This document shows, piece by piece, positions 19,451-29,349 of a stretch of DNA of 64,000 nucleotides. The notes beneath the pieces were generated by a model. That model was not told the DNA's origin and did not search any database. It saw nothing but the letters and a program-made list of their open reading frames with translations. Each line of letters begins with the position of its first letter. The stretch's first letter is position 1. The position numbers were made by a program, and so were the translations under genes. Origin of the DNA: Prorocentrum cordatum (Eukaryota; Sar; Dinophyceae; Prorocentrales; Prorocentraceae); contig CAUYUJ010020173.1 in the NCBI GenBank assembly GCA_963575745.1, positions 98,606 through 162,605 of the forward strand, in the 5' to 3' direction.

Positions 19451-19924
19451 TCTTATCGCTTAAGAAGAAGAGAGCGAGAGAGAGAGAGAGAGTGAAGATA
19501 AATAGAGAGAGAGAGAGAGAGTGAAGATAACGAGAGAGAGAGAGAGAGAGCGAGAGGCAGGTGTGGAGAATGAGGGGGCCACTTCCTCCGCGCGAAGCTG
19601 TTTGGATTTTGGAAAGAGTCACAAGGATATGTTTGTCCCCGCAGGGCTTGAATTGTTGTTCCATGGCAACCAGAGGTTTCTTCAATCTTGGGCACCTGTG
19701 ACACTACCACGAAATCCAAAACATAGTATGAGACGGCCAAGAAAGCCGACAATCAAAGGGCTTCGGAATCCAAGGCGGAAGGTGGGGGGAGGGCGGGGCC
19801 ACCGGGCCTACCCCTGCTCTGGCCCCCCGCCGCTCCCCGCCGCAGGTCTCTCGTCGCCGTTGCGTCTGTCGCCGTCGTGGTCCGTCGCCGTCGTTGTTCG
19901 CCGCCGCCGTCGTCCGTCGTCCGT

Positions 19925-20245
<321 letters not shown>

Positions 20246-20459
20246 CGTTCGTCGTCGTCGTCGGCTCCCCCAGGAGGCGGAGGCGCGGGCGCGGGCCCCC
20301 GCGGCGTCCTCCGTGCCCGCCTCCGCGCCGCCGCTCCGCCCGGCGGCCACGGCCCCCCTCGGCCGCGGCCCCGACGGGCAGCGGCCGCCGCCGCCGCGGG
20401 CGTCCGCCGCCGCCGTGGCGGGTCGTGTGGTTTGGGGGGGGGCCTTGGTCGGCGCAGGT

Positions 20460-20630
20460 TCCCTCCTCCTCCTCCACCTCCTCCTCCTCCTCCTCTTCCT
20501 CCTCCTCCTCCATCCTCCTCCTCCCTCCTCCTCCTCCTCCTCCTCCTCCTCCTCCTCCTCCCCTCTTCCTCCTCCATCCTCCTCCATCCTCCTCCTCCTC
20601 CTCCTCCTCCTCCTCCTCCTCCTTCGGCCC
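20460..20630. repeat. (TCC)n pyrimidine tract
   Basis: About 170 bp of TCC/CTC repeat with short interruptions (CATCCTCC). Confidence 0.95.
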
Positions 20631-20647
20631 AGGGGCAACGGCAGGGG

Positions 20648-20850
20648 GGGACAGGCATATTGGGGCGGGCCGCATCGGCCCCCCATCGCCCACTGATCGC
20701 CGATAAGGGGTCTATGAGCCCCACCCCGCCTGGGAACGTGGGGCTTTGCCATCAGGGGCCTATCGCCGATCTATCGGCGACGCATCGCCGATGCCAGGTC
20801 GACGTTCCTCCCTGTGCCAGTCCCCCACCCGATCGTTGCCCCTCACTGCC
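20648..20850 (+). repeat. Dispersed repeat R2, copy 2
   Basis: Contains GCATCGGCCCCCCATCGCCC, ATCGCCGATAAGGGG, CATCAGGGGCCTATCGCCG, ATCTATCGGCGACGC, CCAGGTC and CCCAC, in the order also seen at 9.05 and 22.64 kb. Confidence 0.7.
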
Positions 20851-20889
20851 GATATGTTTTTCCCACACATTCTGTAGTGCCCCGCGTTC

Positions 20890-21005
20890 TCCTCCTCTCC
20901 TCTCCTCTCCTCCTCCCTCCTCCTCCTCCTCCTCCTCCTCCTCCTCCTCCTCCTCCTCCTCCTCCTCCTCCTCCTCCTCCTCCTCCTCCTCCTCCTCCTC
21001 CCCCT
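20890..21005. repeat. (TCC)n pyrimidine tract
   Basis: About 110 bp, almost uninterrupted. Confidence 0.95.
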
Positions 21006-21039
21006 TTTCCCTCCTCCCGTCACCCCCCTCACTTTGGCA

Positions 21040-21650
21040 CACCCCTCACACGTTTCGTGGCCCCATAGGGAGCTCCACCGAAGGCCCTGCCAGCATGCGG
21101 TTCCACCACCCAGTGCAGCGTTTCGCCACCGAAGGCCCCTGTGGGGGTGCCCGCATGCGGTCCCCCCACCCAGTGCAGCGTTTCGTGGCCTCATAGGGAG
21201 TTCCACAGAAAGCCCTAGTGGGGGTGCCCGCATGCGGTCCCCCCACCCAGTGCAGCGCTTCGTGGTCCCATAGGGAGCTCCACCGAAGGCCCCTGTGGGT
21301 GTGCCCGCATGTGGTCCCTCCACCCAGTGCAGCGTTTCGTGGCCCCATAGGGAGCGCTCCACCGAAGGTCCCAGGGGGACCGCCCGTATGCGCCCGCCAC
21401 AAGCAGTACAGCGCTTCGTGGCCCCATAGGGAGCTCCAGCAGGCCCCAGGTGGACCGCCCGCATGCGTCCGCCACACCCATTACAGCGTTTCGTGGCCCC
21501 ATGGGGAGCTCCACCGAAGGCCCCAGTGGGACCGCCCGCGTGCGCCCCCCCCCACCCAGTGCAGCGCGTCGTGGCCCCGCATGGAGCTCCACCGAAGGCC
21601 CCAGTAGGACCGCCCGCATGCGTCCCACCCACCCATTGCGGCACGCCAGG
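21040..21650 (-). repeat. 90-bp satellite family R1, array 3 (reverse, 75-79 bp units)
   Basis: Reverse complement of the family at 17.4 kb: TTTCGTGGCCCCATAGGGAG, CTCCACCGAAGGCCC, CGCATGCGG and CCCACCCAGTGCAGCG. TTTCGTGG or its variant recurs near 21181, 21258, 21335, 21414, 21489 and 21568, so the period is 75-79 bp, shorter than in the other arrays. One unit near 21121 carries a deletion. Confidence 0.88.
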
Positions 21651-21910
21651 AGGGAGGAGGGAGGAGGAGGAGGGAGGAGGGAGGAGGGAGGAGGGCCATC
21701 ACGCCTTGCGTGACCCACGACGCGTGACTCGCAATCACATCAGGTTGGGTCCTTCGCCAGGGGCTCCTTTTTTTTGGTTTTGGATCCCGGCGCTCGTCCT
21801 CGATGGCGGCCCCAGGGGGCCCGCTCTCGGGCCCCCCGGGGCCAGCAAGAGCTGACCCGGTGCAAAAAAAAAAACCCAGGGAAGGGGCCCGGGCGATTGG
21901 GGGTCGCTGC
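21650..21910. other. (GGA)n run, then no gene
   Basis: An interrupted GGAGGA run to about 21695 is followed by mixed sequence containing GGGGGCCCGCTCTCGGGCCC, a short near-palindrome at 21816-21836. Confidence 0.5.
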
Positions 21911-22330
21911 ATCCCCCCCCCCTCCTCCCTCCTCCTCCTCCTCCTCCTCCTCCTCCTCCTCCTCCTCCTCCTCCTCCTCCTCCTCCTCCTCCTCCTCCTC
22001 CTCCTCCTCCTCCTCCTCCTCCTCCTCCTCCCTCCTCCGCCTCCTCCTCTCCTCCTCCTCCTCCTCCTCCTCCTCCTCCTCCTCCTCCTCCTCCTCCTCC
22101 TCCTCTCCTCCTCCTCCTCTCCTCCTCCTCCTCCTCCTCCTCCTCCTCCTCTCCTCCTCCTCCTCCTCCTCCTCCTCCTCCTCCTCCTCCTCCTCCTCCT
22201 CCTCCTCCTCCTCCTCCTCCTCCTCCTCCTCCTCCTCCTCCTCCTCCTCCCCCTCCTCCTCCTCCTCCTCCTCCTCCTCCTCCTCCTCCTCCTCCTCCTC
22301 CTCCTCCTCCTCCTCCTCCTCCTCCTCCTC
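21911..22330. repeat. 410-bp (TCC)n tract
   Basis: The longest homopyrimidine run in the window: TCC repeats with very few interruptions, all pyrimidine except for a single G (CCGCC) near 22039. Such tracts can form intramolecular triplexes. All six frames are open and low-complexity, so no protein is proposed. Confidence 0.97.
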
Positions 22331-22334
22331 GGGT

Positions 22335-22630
22335 GTTCGGGTGGACCGGGCGGACGCAACAAATGTGTCGGCGGATGTCGGGGGGGGGTCGCCGCCGTGG
22401 TCGGCATCTCCGCCGCCGCCGCGGTCGTGGTCGCCGTCCCTCGAGGGGAGGGGGGGGGGGGGACGAGGGCTAGAGGAGCAGGGGTCGGGCGGCCACGAGG
22501 CTCCTGAGAGGGTCCTGAGGACAACTGGGCTTGTTCTCAGAGGCTTCTGCGAGGCTCCGGGTCGTGAGGAGGTCACGGTGACGGCAGCGGGCTGGCAGCA
22601 GCCGGGACCCCTCCCCCGGGGGAGATTCTG
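22335..22630. other. No gene recognised
   Basis: GC-rich link between the pyrimidine tract and an R2 copy. Nothing supported. Confidence 0.4.
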
Positions 22631-22634
22631 GATT

Positions 22635-22845
22635 CCGGGGCAACGCGAGGGGGCGATGCATCGACCCCCAATCGTCCATTTATCGCCGATAGGGGCTGGA
22701 TAGCCAACCCCGCCCAGTAGTGCACGGATTCGCTCTCGGGGGCCTATCTCCGATCTATCGGCGCTCTATCGTCGATTCCAGGTCCATTCCCCCCCCCACC
22801 CATGAGCCGGTCCCCCCCAACGTTGCCCCTCATGGATACGATCGC
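22635..22845 (+). repeat. Dispersed repeat R2, copy 3
   Basis: GCATCGACCCCCAATCGTCC, ATCGCCGATAGGGG, GGGGGCCTATCTCCGATC, TATCGGCGCTCTATCG, CCAGGTCCATTCCCC and CCAACGTTGCCCCTCATG. It is the copy most similar to that at 20.65 kb. Confidence 0.7.
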
Positions 22846-23090
22846 AGAGCCATTCGAATCGCAAGGCGAGACGCTGAACCACAAGGGCCCCAGAGGCCCC
22901 TTTTGGTTGATTCCTGTACGCCCCCGCCTCCACCTCGCGGCCTCTCTGCCCGGGCATGCCAGTGGCCCGGTGGAGGCCGCCACGGATCGACCTCATCAGC
23001 GCGGTCTTCCAGGCGACGGCCCCTCTCCCCCCCCCGCCTGCACATGGAGGAAGGCTAATTTGGGGGATGGAGGGACTATAGGATAACGAT

Positions 23091-23280
23091 CGGGGGCGAG
23101 CGAGGGGGGAAATGAAAAGGGTAAGACCTTCTCAGAAGGCGGCGGGATTTCTCTCCTCGCGCCTTCTGAGACGTGTTTATGTGTCTTCGGGGAAGGCTCA
23201 AAAAACTTCCTTCTCCGAAGGCTGGGGGACTTACGAGCCTTCTGAGAAGGCCCGCCCCTCCTCACTTCCCCCTGGGCGCG
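23091..23280. mobile_element. Inverted-repeat element MI3, copy 3
   Basis: The left end GGGGGGAAATGAAAAGGG then GACCTTCTCAGAAG pairs with the right end, which reads AGGGGGAAGTGAGGAGGGG then GGCCTTCTCAGAAG in reverse complement. The interior block GTGTCTTCGGGGAAGGC is shared with copy 2. Confidence 0.7.
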
Positions 23281-23319
23281 GCGCCTTGACGAGAAAGAGA
23301 AATGGGATAGGTTTGATGG

Positions 23320-23690
23320 AGAGGTTGAGGAGGAGGAGGAGGAAGAGGAGGAGGAGGAGGAGCAGGAGGGGAGCAGGAGGGGGAGGGGGATGAGGGGCAG
23401 GAGGAGCAGGAAGAGGATGAGCAGGAGCAGGATGAGGAGGAGCAGGAGCAGAAGGTGGAGCAGGAGGAGGAGGAGAAGGAGGAAGAGAAGGAGGGGGAAA
23501 TGGAGGATGAGGCTCAGGAGGGGGAGAAGGAGGGAGGACGTGGACAGAAGGAAAAAACGCTCGGGCTAGAGGAGAAGAGGTGGTGGAGGAGAAGGCGCAC
23601 GAGGAGGAGGAAGGAGGAGGGAGGAGGGGCGTAGGAGGGGGAAGACGACGAATAGGAGAAGGAGGATGAGGAGTAGGAGTTTGACGATGA
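23320..23690. repeat. Degenerate purine-rich (GGA/GAG)n region
   Basis: About 370 bp of GGAGGA, GAGCAG and GAAGGAG variants. The open frames are low-complexity (acidic, or Ser/Pro-rich on the minus strand). Confidence 0.85.
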
Positions 23691-23760
23691 CGCGGGGGAC
23701 TGGACCAAAAGAATGACGATGGTCGACGGGGAGCCGTGTTCGGATCCGCTTTGCACCCAC

Positions 23761-23815
23761 CTTTTTTTTTTTTTTTCTCTCTCTCTCTCTCTCTGTCTCT
23801 CTATCTCTCTCTCCG
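23761..23815. repeat. Poly-T and (TC)n run
   Basis: A run of about 14 T precedes (TC)n. This marks the start of a series of dinucleotide repeats continuing to 24.9 kb. Confidence 0.9.
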
Positions 23816-23899
23816 ATCCGCCTGAGTGCCCAGCCGCGGCCGCTGCGCGGGCTTCTCGCCCCTGCCGCGAGAAGCCCGTTTCCGCGATGCCAAACAGAA

Positions 23900-23937
23900 T
23901 GTGTGTGTGTGTGTGTGTGCTTGTGTGTCTCTGTGTG

Positions 23938-23974
<37 letters not shown>

Positions 23975-24163
23975 TCCTCTGACCCTTCCGTCATCCACGC
24001 CCGGATGACGATGGCTGGCCGCCAGCGCTGCTGGTTCCGAGCGGCTTGAGGGCTCGGCCTTCAGATGCGCGTGCGCGCCCGCCGTTCCGACCTTGCTACG
24101 CCCTGACGCTGCGCGCGGGGCCGCGACGCCAAAATGAGTGTGTGTGTGTGTGTGTGTGTGTGC

Positions 24164-24198
<35 letters not shown>

Positions 24199-24383
24199 TG
24201 TGTGTGCCTGTGTGTTTGTGCGCTCCTCTTACCCGTCCGTCATCCACCTCCAGATGACTGATGGCCGGCTGCCAGCGCTGCTGGTTCCAAGTTGCTTGAG
24301 AGTTCGGCCTTCACATTCGCGTGCGCGCCCGCCGTTCCGACCTTGCTACGCCCTGACGCTGCGCGCGGGGCCGCGACGCCAAA

Positions 24384-24418
<35 letters not shown>

Positions 24419-24613
24419 TGTGTGTGTGTGCCTGTGTGTCTGTGCGCTCCTCTGACCCCACCGTCATCCACTCCCGGATTGCTGATGGGCGGCTGCCAGC
24501 GCTGTTGGTTCCAAGCTGCTTGAGGGCTCGGCCTTCAGTCGCGCTTGCGCGCCCGTCGTTCCGACTTTGCTACGCCCTGACGCTGCGCGCGGGGCCGCGA
24601 CGCCAAAACGCGC

Positions 24614-24658
<45 letters not shown>

Positions 24659-24850
24659 TGTGTGTGTGTCTGTGCGTCTGTGCGCTCCTGTGACCCCCGT
24701 CATCCACGCCCAGATGACCTGTAGCGGGCTGCCAGCGCTGCTGGTTCCAAGCGGCTTGAGGGTTCGGCCTTCAGATGCGCGTGCGCGGCCGCCGTTCCGA
24801 CTTTGCTACGTCTTGACGCTGCGCGCGGGGCCGCGACGCAAAACAGTGTG
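23900..24850 (+). repeat. 240-bp tandem repeat with embedded (GT)n, four copies
   Basis: Each unit runs (GT)n, GCGCTCCTCTGACCC, GTCATCCAC, GGCTGCCAGCGCTGCTGG, CTTGAGGGCTCGGCCTTCAG, CGTTCCGAC, TTGCTACGCCCTGACGC and GGGGCCGCGACGCCAAAA. Unit ends fall near 23900, 24136, 24384, 24608 and 24847. The GT run varies in length between copies. Short Cys/Val frames through it are artefacts. Confidence 0.93.
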
Positions 24851-24884
24851 TGTGTGTGTGTGTGTGTGTGTGCGTTTGTATGTT

Positions 24885-25830
24885 TCTCTCTCTCTCTCTC
24901 TCGCTTTCTTGACTGCCTGGCTTTTGTCCTCCAGTGCCGCCTACGTGTAGTCCTCGGACGTTTGCAGTTTTGGTGCTACCTAACCGCAAGGAAGCTAATT
25001 CGTTTTGTGTGCCCTCCGATGGTTTGAGTCTCTGGTTCGTCGGAGGAAAATCAATTTCCTCTGTCTCTCTCTCTCTCTGTTTTTCTCCCACTCTCTCTGA
25101 CATCTGACGTGAAAGCGCCCTCCTTCTCTTTTGCTGTCATTGTCTCGTCCTGTAGCTCATCCCCCGCTCACCCTTTTCCCTCTCCCCCTCATACCTGATC
25201 CATCCCTGCTTGTGTTTCATCTTCCGTTTCCGCCCTCTTGAGTTCATTATTGTGGAGGTGCCTCCGAGAGCCCCTGGGACTCCTCGTGGCCGTTGGGTGC
25301 CTCGCCGAGCCCCAAACAGCGGCAACCTGAACCTTTCAACTGGGGATGCTTGAACAAAACAAAGTCTTCCGTTTCCGCTCTCTTGCGTCTCTTTTCCCAT
25401 TGTCTCTCCCTCCTTCTTCCTTGCCCCCCCCTCCCCTGTCACTGAGCCATTGCCACCCGGATGTCCCGGCCAGGCCTGCGACCGTGACCGCGACCGGCGT
25501 CTCAACCTGCAGGACCACCGCCCAGAGACGCCGCTGGTGCGACCCCCCTCGCGCCCCACGGAAAGGCCCCGACCTGTCGACCCAGACCTCGTAGGCTTGT
25601 GGAGGACGATCAATGGAGAGGAAGCATGCTGCCAGATAATTTCCGGATGTCTAAAAATGTTCCAAACATGCTTCAAAGATATGTGAAACACATGTTTGAT
25701 ACATTTCTAGAACCTGTTGGACACATTTCAAACACATGCGTAATTCATTGATCGGATTGATAGGGTGTCCAGTGTCGTGGCATCCACTATCTTAGGCAAA
25801 ATCCCGATCAGGATGGCGGAGACCTGGCTT
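24885..25830. other. (TC)n runs, then no recognised gene
   Basis: (TC)n at 24884-24904 and 25056-25080. CTTCCGTTTCCGC occurs twice (near 25230 and 25367). A stretch at 25660-25735 has repeated AAACACATG/CATGTTT motifs. No domain found in the open frames. Confidence 0.45.
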
Positions 25831-25834
25831 CGAA

Positions 25835-26140
25835 TCTTCGCTTGCTGGCGTCGACTACGGAACCGTTGCGCCTCCTTGCTACTTCGTGTCTCTTCCTCGT
25901 CCTTCCCACTCCTTGCTCCCTGCTCGGTTCCTCAGTAGGATGCGGCAGTTCGCCGAACCTCCCCGAAAATCCACAATGTGTTGTTGTTTTTGGTTGTTGT
26001 TCATTCAAAATTGTTTTCGGGAGGGGGGGCGGAGTTTTCAAAGGTTCTTGCGGGGGGACCCCCCCCGAAGTGGGCCCCACCATTGAAAACAATTCTATGC
26101 TTGAGAACCCTTTCGAAAATACACAGGAAAAACAAGCCCC
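25835..26140. other. No gene recognised
   Basis: Mixed sequence leading into the duplicated segment. Nothing supported. Confidence 0.35.
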
Positions 26141-26508
26141 CAAGAGGCCACCAGGAGGGCCCGAAAAGGGCCCCAATAGGACTCCCACGAAGGCCCAGAG
26201 ACGCCAAGGGCGATCGGTAATGCAAAGAGCTCTTCACACCAAGGCTCCTCAGAGCGGACGGTGACGTAAACAAGCTGATGAGACCCATGCTCCCAGCAGA
26301 GAGCGGTGACGTAACAAGTTTCTGATACCGAGGCCCAGACAAGCCTCAGGAACGGGCAGCCACGCAACCATCTCTGAACACCAAGGCTCCCAAGAGCAGG
26401 GGGTGACGTAACCAGCTCTCAACGCCAAGGTTCCCGGTACGCACGGTGGTGTGAGTCATTTCGGTTTCTGTTGCTGCAGCGCTGTTTCCGTTTCTGTGCC
26501 GGGCCAGG
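26141..26508 (+). repeat. Segmental duplication, copy 1 (about 368 bp)
   Basis: Starts CAAGAGGCCACCAGGAGGGC and ends GTGCCGGGCCAGGT. The same sequence recurs at 27427-27792, offset 1285 bp, with about 90 percent identity by eye. It contains repeated GGTGACGTAA blocks and CAAGGCTCC. Confidence 0.88.
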
Positions 26509-26679
26509 TAACGGAAAGAGCGAGGTACGAGCGATGACGTTTTGGTGTTGGCGAAGCCCCTTAAGGGAGGTTCCAGGGGGGTGCGTAGCGGGAACAGATG
26601 GCATCTAATCGCCGTTTTGGGGGTTTCCCCTATGGTTTTGCATGATTTGTCGGATTTCTTTTTTTTCCGTCCCAGAAGA

Positions 26680-27440
26680 GCCCAAGACCGCCCAAGACAG
26701 CCCCAAGACGGCCCAAGAGGCCCCCAAAAGGCCCCAAGAGGCGCCGAAGGGGCGTCCCAAGAGGGCCCCAGGAGGCCAACATCTAGGATTTCCTAAAGGA
26801 AAACATACATTTTTAGCATATACGGCTTTTCGCTTTTCACGGCGTTGACGACGGCCCAAGAGGCCCCCAAGACCGCCCCAAGACGGCCCAAGAGGCTCCC
26901 AAGAGGCCCCCCAACCGGCCCAAGAGGGCGCCAAGACGGCACAAGAGGCGCCCAACACGGCCCACGAGGGCCCCGCAGACGGCCCCAAGAGGGGGACCAC
27001 GAACCGAAAAGTCTAGCCTTTCGCCCCAAGACGCTCCCAGGAGGCCCCAAGAGCCCCCCAAGAAGCCCCAAGAGGCCCCCAAGAGACGTCCCAAGAGGCC
27101 AACAGGAGGCGAAACTCATAGATTTCCCATGGAAAAAAAACGTACATTTTTAGCATGCACGGCTTTTCGGCTGCCACGGCGTTGCAGATGGTCCAAGAGG
27201 CCCCCAAGACCGCCTCAAGACGGCCCAAGAGGCTCCCAAGAGGCCCCCCAACTGGCCCAAGAGGGCGCCAAGGCGGCACAAGAGGCGCCCAAGACGGCCC
27301 AAGAGAGCCCCAAGACGGCCCCAAGAGGGGGACCCCGAACCCGAAAGTCGAGCCTTTCGCCCCAAGACGCTCCCAGGAGGCCCCCACAGACCCCCAAGAA
27401 GCCCCAAGAGGCCCCCAAGAGGCCCCCAAGAGGCCACCAG
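26680..27440 (-). repeat. 10-11 bp CAAGAGGCCCC array, two nested copies
   Basis: Units AAGAGGCCCCC, AAGACCGCCCC, AAGACGGCCC and AAGAGGCTCCC follow at 9-13 bp. The block from about 26788 to 27050 is duplicated at 27122-27395. Both start with GATTTCC, an A-rich stretch and ACATTTTTAGCAT, followed by CACGGCTTTTCG or CGGCTTTTCGC. The sense is opposite to the arrays at 3.2 and 27.9 kb. Confidence 0.75.
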
Positions 27441-27792
27441 GCGGGCCCGAAAAGGGCCCCAATAGGACTCACACGAAGGCCCAGAGACGCCCAGAGCGAT
27501 CGGTAACGCAAAAAGCTCTTTACACCAAGGCTCCCAAGAGCGAACGGTGACGTCAAAAAGCTGATAAGACCAAGGCTCCCAGCAGAGAGCGGTGACGTAA
27601 CAAGTTCCTGACACCGAGGCCCAGCCAAGGCTCAGGAACGGGCGGCCACGCAACCATCTTTGAACAAGGCTCCCAAGAGCGAGGGGTGACGTAACCAGCT
27701 CTCAACGCCAAGGCTCCCGGTACGCACGGTGGTGTGAGTCATTTCGGTTTCTGTTGCTGCAGCGCTCTTTCCGTTTCTGTGCCGGGCCAGGT
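27427..27792 (+). repeat. Segmental duplication, copy 2
   Basis: Partner of 26141-26508. GATCGGTAACGCAAAAAGCT, CAGCAGAGAGCGGTGACGTA and CGGTGGTGTGAGTCATTTCG align with the first copy in order. Confidence 0.88.
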
Positions 27793-27859
27793 GTAGTGGC
27801 CTTCGGCCCATCCCGCCACCGTGCCTGTGTTGTGGGTTAGACGCCTCTTGGATGTTCAT

Positions 27860-28360
27860 TTGGATTGAGCCTGTTTAGTCCTCTTGGAGGCCGTTTGGGG
27901 GCCTTCTGAGCATCGTGTTGGGCCTCTTGGGGGCATCGTGGGGCCTCTGCGGGGCCTCGTGGGCTCTCTTGGGGGCGTCTTGGAGGCCGTCTTGGGGCCC
28001 TCCTGGGCGATTTTGGGGGCCTCTTGGGCCGTTTTGGGGCCCTCCTGGACCGTCTTGGGGCCCTCTTGGGGGCCTCTTGCGCCGTCTAGGGGCGGTCTTG
28101 GAGGCCCCTGTGGCTCTTTTTGGAGCGTCGGAGGCCCGAAAATGCGAGAACGCGAACCACATTGAAACACACAAGGAGGAACACTGACCATGGCCTCTTT
28201 TTTGGCCCTCTTGGGGTCGTGGGGTATCTTTGGGGCCTCGTGAGCCGTCCTTGGGCCATCTTGGGCGTCTTGGAGCGCTCTTGTGCGGTCTTGTTGGCCT
28301 CATGGACCCTCTTGGGCGCATCCTGGGACCCGCTTGGCCCGTCTTGGGGCCCTCTGGCTT
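27860..28360 (+). repeat. 10-11 bp CTTGGGGGCC array
   Basis: CTTGGGGGCCT, CTTGGGCCGTT, TTGGGGCCCTC and CTTGGGGGCCT repeat at 9-13 bp, with a break near 28135-28190. Reverse complement of the array just upstream, so 26.7-28.4 kb is inverted overall. Confidence 0.72.
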
Positions 28361-28364
28361 CTGG

Positions 28365-28855
28365 AAAAAGTGATGCGAGGCAGCCCAAGAACGCGCGGGA
28401 ACGCCCAGGAACTTTGAGAATGTTGGGCCCCTGCCTTTCAGAATGCTCTGATTCCAGAGCCCTGGGTGCAGAGAACGGAGACACCGCATGGGAGCCTTGA
28501 GGAAACTCCACGTTGTGCCCCGAGGCACGGTGGCTGATGGGTGCATAGTTGTATGCATGCATCGATGCGTGTGTTTATATATACATATACAAACACACAT
28601 ATAAATATATACACATTTATACATATCTATATAGGCACATGCATTTACGTAATGTGCATCTACTTCTACGTGTGTAGGTTTGTGTGCAGCTGCCTGCGGC
28701 GGAGGCCTGAGCGGTGGCCGCCGCGGGGGGGGGCAGTTGTTTTCCAAGTATTGCTTGGTTCCCATAGGTCGATAGTCTCGCGCACGCGAGCATTATCGGG
28801 GTGGTTTTGCAGACTTTGTGAGGCTCCAGGGTGTATTCAGGCTGGGTCGAGCGCT
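28365..28855. other. AT-rich TA/CA stretch, no gene
   Basis: Positions 28570-28650 are rich in ATATACATATAC and CACACATATA. No coding region supported. Confidence 0.5.
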
Positions 28856-28859
28856 AATG

Positions 28860-29345
28860 GGATTTGTGGTTAGAGTTGCCTTCAAGCCAGATCAGGATCC
28901 TTTTGGAGTTGAGTCGTGTCCTAGTTTGGGTGCGATTAGAGCTGGATCCAGCCCATAATAGGATTCCGTTCAAGTTGGATCATGCTTGAAAAGGATTGAG
29001 TAACACATTAGAGTTGAATCCAGCCCTAGTAGCAACATTCGATTGAGCTGGACCGAGCCTTTGTAGGATTCCATTAGATCTGGATCCAGTCCCAGAAGGA
29101 TTGTAGTCCTGCTGTACCTAGCCTGTGGGATTATATTAGAGCCAGATCGAGCTCTAGTTGGGTTGTTTGGTGTAGGTCGGGGTCCCACCTTCGTAGCAGG
29201 ATTCGATTGTAACTGGACTGGGCCTTTGTAGGATTCCATGAGAGCTGGATCCAGCCCTAGGATCATTCTGTTAGAGTGGGTCTAGCCGCTTCTGGCTTTT
29301 GCAGGCTTCTATTCGAGATTGATCGAGCCCGAGTAGGATTGGACT
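28860..29345 (+). repeat. Degenerate tandem repeat of about 32 bp
   Basis: The unit is roughly TAGGATTCCATTAGAGCTGG followed by ATCCAGCCC. It recurs about 14 times, most clearly near 28945, 29070 and 29230, with indels between units. Confidence 0.72.
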
Positions 29346-29349
29346 AGAT

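Larger units (their letters stand above)
18575..19730. repeat. 1.15-kb foldback (large imperfect palindrome)
   Basis: The left arm has CCTTTGTGACTCTGTCCAAA, then AAGCTTCGCGCGAAGGAA and a (TC)n run. The right arm, in reverse complement, has CCTTGTGACTCTTTCCAAAA, then CAGCTTCGCGCGGAGGAA and a (TC)n run. The decamer arrays inside are also in opposite sense, meeting near 19150, so arms of about 570 bp are plausible. A pair of direct repeats lies outside it. No coding region is supported. Confidence 0.8.

Noticed and set aside
23900-24850. CRISPR-like repeat and spacer array
   Set aside because: The repeats are about 200 bp with microsatellite spacers. This is an ordinary minisatellite in eukaryotic DNA.
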